From an uncultured Clostridia bacterium (lineage in GTDB: Bacteria; Bacillota; Clostridia; TANB77; CAG-508), in contig CAKPGS010000009.1 in the NCBI GenBank assembly GCA_934155165.1, forward strand, positions 1 to 37,973: a stretch of DNA of 37,973 nucleotides, read 5' to 3'. Shown piece after piece: positions 32,425 to 37,973 of the stretch. The position numbers and the translations under genes are program-made. A model generated the notes under the pieces. The model ran no database searches. It had not been told where the DNA came from and saw nothing but the letters and a program-made list of their open reading frames with translations. Every line of letters begins with the position of its first letter. Within the stretch, counting starts at the first letter, position 1.

Positions 32425-32447
32425 GAAGATGCTTTAAAAGCATCTTC
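32425..32447. terminator. Shared terminator between the converging agr halves
   Basis: GAAGATGCTT (32425-32434) and AAGCATCTTC (32438-32447) form a perfect 10-bp stem beginning two bases after the kinase stop. The flanks are weakly T-rich on the plus strand (ATTTCTT). It lies between the kinase stop (32423) and the agrD stop (32460), so it probably serves both directions. Confidence 0.75.
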
Positions 32448-32459
32448 ATTTCTTACATA

Positions 32460-32579
32460 CTAGTCTTTTTTTATTAATTGAGCTGGACATTTTGGTTGAT
32501 GTAATATAGAAAATATGTAACTTGCAGTATTAGTATTTCTAGCATATTTTTCAGCTATTTTAGCAACTAATTTTAACAT
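32460..32579 (-). CDS. agrD: AgrD-like cyclic autoinducer peptide precursor
   Basis: A 39-residue pheromone precursor, preceded by GGAGGAG. Residues 1-14 (MLKLVAKIAEKYAR) form an amphipathic helix that should hold it at the membrane. The signal-bearing stretch NTASYIFSIL is followed by HQPKCPAQLIKKD, which aligns with the conserved AgrD tail of Pro-x-x-Leu type cut by AgrB. No Cys lies in the signal segment; Ser20 and Ser24 do, so a lactone rather than a thiolactone ring is expected. The only Cys (Cys31) is in the tail. It lies 60 bases downstream of agrB. The exact mature peptide cannot be read. Confidence 0.85.
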   Translation of the reverse strand: MLKLVAKIAEKYARNTNTASYIFSILHQPKCPAQLIKKD

Positions 32580-32605
32580 AATAATCTCCTCCTCTTTCGT
32601 TTTCT

Positions 32606-32637
32606 ATAAAAAGATTATCTGCCGGCTTTATAATCTT
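32606..32637 (-). terminator. Terminator-like hairpin between agrB and agrD
   Basis: On the minus strand AAGATTAT (32637-32630) pairs with ATAATCTT (32618-32611) over an 11-base loop, followed by TTT. The loop contains the self-complementary GCCGGC. It starts two bases after the agrB stop and ends about 26 bases before agrD. It may attenuate read-through to agrD, protect the agrB 3' end, or provide an mRNA processing site. Confidence 0.55.
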
Positions 32638-32639
32638 TA

Positions 32640-33263
32640 TTATACTAAATTATTTTCTGCCTTTAATTTAGAGTAACCATATTCACATCTGCTTATTTTA
32701 TAGGCAGGTTTTGTTATATTAATTGTTTGTAATAAAATTGTATATATTAAAATACTTGAAATTAAAGTATTATTAATAACTAATGCTATAGTTAAAGAAA
32801 TTATCATTGTTATATATGAAAGTATTTTTTTAGTTTTTCTTTCTTTTTTTGTAAGTATTGGTAAATTTATTGTATCTGCTGGTGCGTATATGCTTATCAT
32901 TATAATTGCAAATATAAATAATAACGCTATTGATATATATTTATAATTTCCAATTATTGGTAAATATTTTGCAAGTACTCCTGGAATACAATACATTGCT
33001 GTTGTACATATAAAGCAACCAATATGAGTTTTTAAATGAAATCCTCCTGAAAATCCTCTATATGGTATTAAGCATGCAAGTGTAATTAATGTATATTTTC
33101 CAACTCCTAATATAAATGCTAGTGCTATTGCTAAAAACATTTTTGGCATTTCACCTATTATTAGTTGTAATCCATAGTTAATTACTTCTAGCCTTGCTTC
33201 ATCAAAGTCTGGATTTTCTTTAGATATTTTACTGGTAATAAATTCACAAATTTTATCTATCAT
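32640..33263 (-). CDS. agrB: AgrB-like peptide-processing protease
   Basis: Integral-membrane cysteine endopeptidase that trims and cyclises AgrD. It has 207 residues and several membrane helices. The catalytic pair is visible in RGFSGGFHLKTHIGC: His76 and Cys83, with the same seven-residue spacing as His77/Cys84 in Staphylococcus AgrB, plus the conserved Arg69. A weak GGGG ribosome site precedes the ATG at 33263. It is followed by agrD. The putative promoter has TATAAT at 33298-33303 but no -35 box, consistent with activator dependence. Confidence 0.92.
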   Translation of the reverse strand: MIDKICEFITSKISKENPDFDEARLEVINYGLQLIIGEMPKMFLAIALAFILGVGKYTLITLACLIPYRGFSGGFHLKTHIGCFICTTAMYCIPGVLAKYLPIIGNYKYISIALLFIFAIIMISIYAPADTINLPILTKKERKTKKILSYITMIISLTIALVINNTLISSILIYTILLQTINITKPAYKISRCEYGYSKLKAENNLV

Positions 33264-33297
33264 ATATTTTTTCCCCTGCTTTACTTAAGCTGTCTTA

Positions 33298-33332
33298 ATT
33301 ATAATTATTGTTTTTATAATTTTTTTAATTGT
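33298..33332 (-). promoter_or_regulatory. Possible activator-dependent agrBD promoter
   Basis: Minus-strand TATAAT (33298-33303) has only AAAAAA at the -35 position. Two similar nonamers, ACAATTAAA (33324-33332) and ACAATAATT (33303-33311), lie exactly 21 bp apart, the spacing of LytTR-type direct repeats, but they resemble the AgrA consensus only loosely and one overlaps the -10. Confidence 0.3.
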
Positions 33333-33345
33333 TATATGAAACGCA

Positions 33346-33392
33346 AAAAAACATATACGAAAACTATAAAAAATTGTTTCGTATATGTTTTT
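33346..33392 (-). terminator. Terminator of the RluA-family gene
   Basis: AAAAACATATACGAAA (33346-33361) and TTTCGTATATGTTTTT (33377-33392) form a perfect 16-bp stem with a T-run on the minus strand. It isolates the upstream RNA-modification genes from agrBD. Confidence 0.9.
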
Positions 33393-33411
33393 AGCACTTT
33401 TATAAATTTAT

Positions 33412-34086
33412 TCATTCTAATATTTTCCATGTTTTATTTAATTCTGGTATAGATGTAAATGTCATTTCTTTTTTTGTTATTGGATGAATTATTGTTAATT
33501 TATATGCCCATAGTGCAATTTGCTTGCCTCTACCTCGCACTCCATATTTTTGGTCTCCATATATACTATGTCCTCTACTAGATAATTGCACTCTTATTTG
33601 ATGGTGTCTTCCTGTATGTAATAATACTTTTAATACTGATAAATCTATTTCACTATTATATTTCAAAGTTTCATAATCTAGCTTAGCAATCTTTGAATTT
33701 TTCGTTCCTTCTTTTACAGCTTTGCTAATATTTTTTTGTTGATTTTTTAACAAGTAATCTTCTAGGGTATCTTTATTTTTTTCAAATTTTCCATCTACAA
33801 CCACTAAGTATTCTTTTTTTAACTGCCTACTACGAACTTCCTCGCTTAGTCTTGATGCTGCCTTAGATGTTTTTGCAAATACCATAACTCCACCTACAGG
33901 CCTATCTAACCTATGTACTAATCCTAAATATACATTTCCAGGTTTATTGTATTTTTCTTTTATATATTTTTTTATTATTTCTAACATATCTATGTCGCCA
34001 GTTTTGTCTCCTTGTGATGGTATGTTTGGTATTTTTTCTACTACTATTATGTGGTTGTCTTCGTATATTATTTTTAAATTGTTCAT
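33412..34086 (-). CDS. RluA-family pseudouridine synthase
   Basis: Converts specific uridines of rRNA or tRNA to pseudouridine. The 224-residue protein starts IIYEDNHIIVVEKIPNIPSQ and shows the catalytic motif VHRLDRPVGGVMVFAKT with the essential Asp, then LKKEYLVVV, HTGRHHQIRVQLSSRGHSI and GDQKYG. It lacks the N-terminal S4 domain of RluC/RluD, so it is a short form; the target uridine is not predictable. A weak AAGGAA site precedes the ATG. Element D and then a methyltransferase gene lie upstream. Confidence 0.93.
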   Translation of the reverse strand: MNNLKIIYEDNHIIVVEKIPNIPSQGDKTGDIDMLEIIKKYIKEKYNKPGNVYLGLVHRLDRPVGGVMVFAKTSKAASRLSEEVRSRQLKKEYLVVVDGKFEKNKDTLEDYLLKNQQKNISKAVKEGTKNSKIAKLDYETLKYNSEIDLSVLKVLLHTGRHHQIRVQLSSRGHSIYGDQKYGVRGRGKQIALWAYKLTIIHPITKKEMTFTSIPELNKTWKILE

Positions 34087-34126
34087 TTTTTATTCCTTCT
34101 TTAAATTATATATTTTTTTATACAAT

Positions 34127-34247
34127 AAGAAAAGTTATAATTATTTTTTATTTCACTCCCCATTTAAGAAATTGTATTTCACTAACGTTCAAACAATTTC
34201 TAAAAAGGTCCCCACAATGCTTATAAAAAATAATTATGAACTTTTCT
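34127..34247. repeat. Structured intergenic element, family 2 copy D
   Basis: The outer arms (34127-34151 and 34223-34247) pair as AAGAAAAGTTATAATTATTT with its complement, one mismatch. The core 34156-34215, read on the minus strand, begins GTGGGGACCTTTTT, contains a hairpin (AGAAATTGT with ACAATTTCT) and ends AATGGGGAG, matching copy C at 12851-13011 in its end boxes only. It fills the gap between the methyltransferase and RluA genes. Confidence 0.78.
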
Positions 34248-34282
34248 TTTTTTACAACAAATTAATCATAAGTATAAAAAAT

Positions 34283-35149
34283 TTATTTCTCCCAACGAGC
34301 ATAAATTCCACAAGGCAATACTATTTCGGAGTTTTTCATTGGCAAGCCTATTTCTCCTGATGATAGTGTTCCTTTTTTCTTTATTTCTAGTCGTAGCATA
34401 TTTTCTAGTACTTTTGCTGATATTCCTGTTGTATATGAATTTATTAAGAAGAATAGTGGGTCATCTGATAGCACTTGCATACATAGTTCTACTAAGTCAT
34501 AAATATTATTTTCAAATTGCCATACTTCTCCTTTTGCTCCTCTACCATATGATGGTGGGTCCATTATAATTGCATCGTATTTATTTCCTCTACGTATTTC
34601 TCTTTGTACAAATTTTACCACGTCATCTATTATGTATCTAACTTTTTTATCTGCTAATTTAGAAGATATAACATTTTCTTTTGCCCATGAAACCATTCCT
34701 TTTGAACTATCTACATGGCATACTGCAGCTCCTGCAGAAAGGCATGCTACAGTTGCTCCTCCTGTGTATGCAAATAAGTTTAAAACTTTTATTTCTTTTT
34801 TGTGTTTCTTTTCATTTTCTATTTTATTTATCATCCAATCCCAATTAACAGCTTGCTCTGGAAATAGCCCTGTGTGCTTAAATCCCATTGGTTTTATATT
34901 AAATGTTAAATTTTTATATTTAATTTGCCATGTTTTTGGCATTTGTTTTTTGTAATTCCAGCTTCCTCCACCTGTTTTACTTCTATTATAAACAGCATTT
35001 ACTTCTTTCCATTTATTTGGAAAACTTTTTTGTTTCCAAATAATTTGAGGATCTGGTCTTACTAGTGTTACATTTCCCCATTTTTCTAATTTTTCTCCAT
35101 TTGCCATATCTAATATTTCATAATCTTTCCAATTACTTGCTATTTTCAT
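34283..35149 (-). CDS. Class I SAM-dependent rRNA methyltransferase-like protein
   Basis: Predicted RlmI-like methyltransferase of 288 residues. The SAM-binding motif I is VLNLFAYTGGATVACLSAGA, followed by VCHVDSSKGMVSWAKEN, and the catalytic or target-binding MDPPSYGRGAKGEVWQFE. The start is the ATG at 35149, preceded by GGAGGAAAAA; the upstream in-frame TTG would lie over that site. The N-terminal PUA domain of full RlmI is absent, so the substrate is uncertain, although 23S rRNA is likely by family. It lies upstream of the RluA gene, forming an RNA-modification pair. Confidence 0.88.
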   Translation of the reverse strand: MKIASNWKDYEILDMANGEKLEKWGNVTLVRPDPQIIWKQKSFPNKWKEVNAVYNRSKTGGGSWNYKKQMPKTWQIKYKNLTFNIKPMGFKHTGLFPEQAVNWDWMINKIENEKKHKKEIKVLNLFAYTGGATVACLSAGAAVCHVDSSKGMVSWAKENVISSKLADKKVRYIIDDVVKFVQREIRRGNKYDAIIMDPPSYGRGAKGEVWQFENNIYDLVELCMQVLSDDPLFFLINSYTTGISAKVLENMLRLEIKKKGTLSSGEIGLPMKNSEIVLPCGIYARWEK

Positions 35150-35166
35150 TTTTTCCTCCAATTAAT

Positions 35167-35322
35167 TTATAACTTACACAACAACTTATAAAAATCATAA
35201 ATACAAATACAGTTTACTACGCTAAAAATAATTGTTAGTAAAATAACTATTTTTAAAAACTTATTGCTTGTCCTTTTTTCTTTAAATTCAACCTCAAAAA
35301 TTTCATCTTTCGCATATTCCAT
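35167..35322 (-). CDS. Small membrane protein, 51 residues, family not recognised
   Basis: ATG at 35322 behind AAGGGGAG. It opens with an acidic/basic cytoplasmic segment (MEYAKDEIFEVEFKEKRTSN) followed by one membrane helix (KFLKIVILLTIIFSVVNCIC) and a short tail IYDFYKLLCKL. It stops 17 bases before the methyltransferase start and is probably co-transcribed. The function is unknown. A possible promoter (TTGAAA at 35426-35431, TAAAAT at 35402-35407, 18-base spacer, minus strand) lies upstream. Confidence 0.6.
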   Translation of the reverse strand: MEYAKDEIFEVEFKEKRTSNKFLKIVILLTIIFSVVNCICIYDFYKLLCKL

Positions 35323-35435
35323 AAAAATCTCCCCTTAAAATATATTTTTACTATTATTAATATATTTTAGGTAGAGATTTTCTAGAACCTAATATTTAAT
35401 TATTTTATCATAGAATAGTGCTATTTTTCAACACT

Positions 35436-36383
35436 TTATAGTAACTTCTCTATTTCTTTTATAATATCTCTTAAAATATTACAGCTATTATCAAATTTTG
35501 CTTGGTCTTCATCTGTTAATTTTAGCTCTAATATTTCTTTTACACCATTTGCTCCTATAATTGTTGGAACTCCTATATATAACCCTTCTTGATTGTATTC
35601 TCCTCTTTGATAACTAGATAAAGTCATAATTTCATTTTCATCGTTTAATATTGCTTTTACTATTTTTGTAAGTGCAACACCAATTCCGTAATATGTTGCT
35701 TTTTTCTTTTCTATTATTTCGTATGCAGCATTTACTACATCCTTGTGAATTTCTGCTAAGTCTGACATTGGATGATTATTGTCTTTCATTATATCTGTCA
35801 TTTTTTTGCATCCTACATAAGCATTTTCCCAGCTTACAAATGAAGAATCTCCATGTTCCCCCATTATATATGCATGAATATTTTTACTTGATACTCCTAA
35901 ATATTCTCCTATTAAATATCTAACCCTAGCTGTATCTAATGCTGTTCCAGAACCTATAACTTTTTCCTTTGGGAATCCAGAAACTTTTGCTACAACATAT
36001 GTCATAATATCTACTGGGTTACTTGCTATTACAAATATTCCATTAAATCCACTTCTTACAACGTTTTCAGTAATTTCTTTAATTATTTTCGCATTTGTTT
36101 GAACTAATTCTAATCTTGTTTGATTTGGCTTTTGGTTAATACCTGCTGTTATTACTACAATATCTGCATCTTTACATTCATCGTAATCTCCTGCTCTTAT
36201 TTCCATTTTAGATGGAGCATATGGAACACCATGTGATAAGTCCATAGCTTCTCCCTCTGCTTTTTCTTTTAATACATCTATTAAAACAAGTTCATTTGCT
36301 CCTCCTTGATTTAATAATGAATAAGCAAAGCTCATTCCCACAAAACCTGTACCTACTAAAACAATTTTTCTTTTATCTATCAT
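35436..36383 (-). CDS. ldh: L-lactate dehydrogenase
   Basis: Reduces pyruvate to lactate, regenerating NAD, and complements the glycolytic cluster. The 315-residue protein has the NAD loop LVGTGFVGMSFA, the active loop GINQKPNQTRLELVQTN (Gln84 favours lactate over malate as substrate; Arg90 contacts substrate), SNPVDIMTYV, and the catalytic His177 in GEHGDSSFVSW. An AGGAGG site precedes the ATG. The J-protein gene lies 54 bases upstream in the same direction. Confidence 0.96.
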   Translation of the reverse strand: MIDKRKIVLVGTGFVGMSFAYSLLNQGGANELVLIDVLKEKAEGEAMDLSHGVPYAPSKMEIRAGDYDECKDADIVVITAGINQKPNQTRLELVQTNAKIIKEITENVVRSGFNGIFVIASNPVDIMTYVVAKVSGFPKEKVIGSGTALDTARVRYLIGEYLGVSSKNIHAYIMGEHGDSSFVSWENAYVGCKKMTDIMKDNNHPMSDLAEIHKDVVNAAYEIIEKKKATYYGIGVALTKIVKAILNDENEIMTLSSYQRGEYNQEGLYIGVPTIIGANGVKEILELKLTDEDQAKFDNSCNILRDIIKEIEKLL

Positions 36384-36437
36384 AATACTTCCTCCTTAAC
36401 TAAATTTTTCACATTATTTATTCTTTTATACAATGTT

Positions 36438-37109
36438 TTAAAGCATATCTATAATTGTTTGTCTAATTGCTACTAAAAATTTTTTTATAATTTCTACAAG
36501 TGTTTGTAAAACTATGTTTTCTTGATATAAATTAACAATCATTTTATGTGTTGGTGGAAAAAACCAAATAATAATTATAATTATGCACATTATCGCCAAT
36601 GCTTTTAAGTTTTCTTTTATTCTGTTTCCAAATAATTGTGCTTTAAATCTTCTTAATTTTTTATTGTAATCCCTTATATAATCTTTTTCTGTGTATTTCT
36701 TCTGATTTGGTTGAGTATTAACATTATTTTCTCTTTTATAAGAGACCGTATTTTTTTGAACATTATTATTTATTGTGTTATTAATTGGTTCATTTTGTTG
36801 TGCATTTACCTTGGCATTTTGAGTATTAGAATAATCTCTAGTAACATTATTAATTATTTCTTGTTCATTTTGCCTTCTTTTTATTTCTCGTTCTTCTTCA
36901 AGCTTTTGGTTATACTCTTTACGTTTTTGCTCATCCGACAGTACACTATAAGCTTCATTAATTTGCTTCATTTTTTCTTCTGCTTTTAATTTATCTGCTT
37001 CACTTGTTTGCAAATCTGGATGATATTTTTTTGCTTGAATTTTATATATTTTGTTTATTGTTTCCATAGAAGCATTTTCACTAACTTCTAAAATTTCATA
37101 TAAATTCAT
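36438..37109 (-). CDS. Membrane-anchored J-domain protein
   Basis: Hsp70 co-chaperone-like protein of 223 residues. The J domain (1-68) opens MNLYEILEVSENASMETI and has KKYHPDLQ with the HPD triad (residues 30-32). An Asn/Gln-rich, disordered linker (about 75-130) follows, then one membrane helix near residues 168-184 and a short terminal amphipathic segment. There is no zinc-finger or C-terminal DnaJ domain, so it is a type III (DnaJ-like) protein. The partner DnaK is not in the window. A 14-bp hairpin lies in its leader. Confidence 0.88.
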   Translation of the reverse strand: MNLYEILEVSENASMETINKIYKIQAKKYHPDLQTSEADKLKAEEKMKQINEAYSVLSDEQKRKEYNQKLEEEREIKRRQNEQEIINNVTRDYSNTQNAKVNAQQNEPINNTINNNVQKNTVSYKRENNVNTQPNQKKYTEKDYIRDYNKKLRRFKAQLFGNRIKENLKALAIMCIIIIIIWFFPPTHKMIVNLYQENIVLQTLVEIIKKFLVAIRQTIIDML

Positions 37110-37146
37110 AGTTTTTCTCCATTTGTGTTAAAAAATTTCTTATATC

Positions 37147-37180
37147 ATCTAAAAATATTTAAAAATAAATATTTTTAGAT
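37147..37180. promoter_or_regulatory. Hairpin in the divergent J-protein/DUF4364 promoter region
   Basis: ATCTAAAAATATTT (37147-37160) and AAATATTTTTAGAT (37167-37180) form a perfect 14-bp AT stem within the J-protein leader. TATAAT is seen on the plus strand (37241-37246) and on the minus strand (37202-37207), both with weak -35 boxes. Confidence 0.5.
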
Positions 37181-37275
37181 TTAACCAATTACTCTTTTGC
37201 TATTATAACACAAAAGGTAGAAAATTGTACAATAATGTGATATAATAAAAAAAATTTTTTAAGGAGACGAATTGT

Positions 37276-37812
37276 ATGCAACTATCATCAGATAAATCTT
37301 TACTTGCTGAAAGCAAAGTGTTAATTTTATACATTTTATATAAAGCAAATAAACCTTTAACAAATGAAGAATTTTTAAAATTAGTTTTATCTGTTACAGA
37401 TATGAATTATTTTTATTTTCAACAATTTTTATTAGATTTATTAAACACCAAATATGTAATTTCTTATAAAAAAGAAGACTTAGATTTTTATGAAATAACA
37501 GAACAAGGAATTGCAGCCTTAGAACTAACTAAAGATATGATTCCTGGCATAATGAAACTAAAAGTTGATAGTAATTTTGATGAAGAAATGGACATAATTG
37601 AAAATGAAATATCAGTTTCAGCAGAATATATGCCACTTTCTGAAAATGATTATAAAATTAAATGTAAAGTATTTGATAATGGAGAAACAATATTTGAATT
37701 AAAAACATTTGCAGGCTCAAGCGAGCAAGCTCAAAAAATTGTAAATAATTGGAATAATAATGCAACAAAAATTTATCCTCAAATCCTAGCATTGTTAGAT
37801 TCTGAGGAATAA
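37276..37812 (+). CDS. DUF4364 family protein, winged-helix-like
   Basis: The 178-residue protein has a conserved N-terminal part (SDKSLLAESKVLILYILYKA, then NKPLTNEEFLKLVLSVTDMN, QQFLLDLLNTKYVISY and YEITEQGIAALEL) that reads like a winged-helix domain. The C-terminal half is a beta-rich DUF4364 segment with DYKIKCKVFDNGETIFEL. A regulatory role is likely, but its target is unknown. AAGGAGACG precedes the ATG. It is transcribed divergently from the J-protein and is followed by palindromic repeat copy 4. Confidence 0.88.
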   Translation: MQLSSDKSLLAESKVLILYILYKANKPLTNEEFLKLVLSVTDMNYFYFQQFLLDLLNTKYVISYKKEDLDFYEITEQGIAALELTKDMIPGIMKLKVDSNFDEEMDIIENEISVSAEYMPLSENDYKIKCKVFDNGETIFELKTFAGSSEQAQKIVNNWNNNATKIYPQILALLDSEE

Positions 37813-37833
37813 ATTTAGTTATGTATTTATTTT

Positions 37834-37860
37834 GGGCACGGAGCACCGTGCCCCTACAAC
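37834..37860. repeat. GC-rich palindromic repeat, copy 4
   Basis: Identical over 27 bases to copy 3 (22954-22980): stem GGGCACGG/CCGTGCCC, loop AGCA, tail CTACAAC. It lies 21 bases after the DUF4364 stop and could also act as a terminator, although no T-run follows. Confidence 0.8.
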
Positions 37861-37879
37861 ATCTGACAAAAATTTTAAA

Positions 37880-37973
37880 AACATAATTATAATAAATTTA
37901 TGAAATGACGAATGCAATTGGAGTGTTATTAGAAATTGTTTAATTGTAGCAAAGGAGGAAGCGATGGCTTGCG
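37880..37973. other. Window end: possible partial element or gene start
   Basis: AAAGGAGG is followed five bases later by ATG at 37964, which could be a gene start (MAC and onward) cut by the window edge. Equally, GAATGCAATTGGAG at 37912-37925 loosely resembles the family 1 box GAGTGCGATTTGGAG, and the AT-rich stretch before it (about 37875-37905) could be an outer arm whose partner lies outside. Neither can be decided here. Confidence 0.25.

Noticed and set aside
1..37973. CRISPR arrays, tRNA or rRNA genes, transposases, phage genes and replication origins
   Set aside because: No regularly spaced direct repeats, no cloverleaf with a TTCGA-type arm, no rRNA segment and no recognisable transposase, integrase or DnaA-box cluster were seen on reading.

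Overview
The window is very AT-rich and packed with endospore genes: gpr, ytxC, pdaA, yqfC, yqfD, and the era-yqzL-recO block. Together with an agr-type quorum-sensing locus and clostridial families (DUF4912, DUF4364, DUF3048, Phd/YefM), this points to a spore-forming, low-GC Bacillota, most likely of class Clostridia and possibly an uncultured gut lineage. The taxon is inferred from gene content and composition. No tRNA, rRNA, CRISPR array, transposase or phage module was found.

Layout. Positions 1-5.2 kb hold a lower-glycolysis cluster on the minus strand, read gap > pgk > Nudix hydrolase > tpiA > gpmI (gpmI is cut by the window edge). At 5.3-5.8 kb lies a Phd/YefM-type antitoxin with a toxin stub. 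At 6.0-8.4 kb a DUF4912 protein is followed closely by a GH57 alpha-glucan branching enzyme. At 8.5-11.4 kb are ytxC, an unknown membrane-anchored protein with a tandem repeat, and the spore germination protease gpr. At 11.5-15.98 kb are glmU, a frameshifted DUF4116-repeat gene, an M15-like peptidase with a peptidoglycan-binding domain, an 80-aa orphan and a patatin. At 16.0-19.9 kb are gltX and rnjA (RNase J); rnjA has a long, structured leader. At 20.4-22.0 kb is a membrane-anchored surface protein apparently split by an in-frame stop. At 22.1-29.2 kb is the sporulation and housekeeping block, read on the minus strand as pdaA > yqfC > yqfD > unknown > ybeY > DUF3048 > era > yqzL > recO. At 29.3-33.3 kb are an orphan HipA/CtkA-like kinase and the agr locus. 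At 33.4-37.8 kb are an RluA-family pseudouridine synthase, an rRNA methyltransferase-like gene, an unlisted small membrane protein, ldh, a membrane J-protein and a DUF4364 regulator.

The agr locus is the most system-like part. A response regulator and histidine kinase (agrA/agrC type, plus strand) converge on agrB and a tiny agrD (minus strand). The 39-codon agrD is easy to miss. Its peptide has no cysteine at the usual ring position; serines lie nearby and suggest a lactone signal. A terminator-like hairpin sits between agrB and agrD.

The intergenic spaces hold three kinds of repeated structure. Two pairs of 120-160 bp elements (2576-2711 with 4038-4186; 12851-13011 with 34127-34247) share conserved core boxes, but the long stems around the cores differ in sequence from copy to copy while staying paired. 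Four short GC-rich palindromes end in CTAC(AAC), and two of them are identical over 27 bp. Broken or decaying genes are also present: the DUF4116 frameshift, the split surface protein and the toxin stub.
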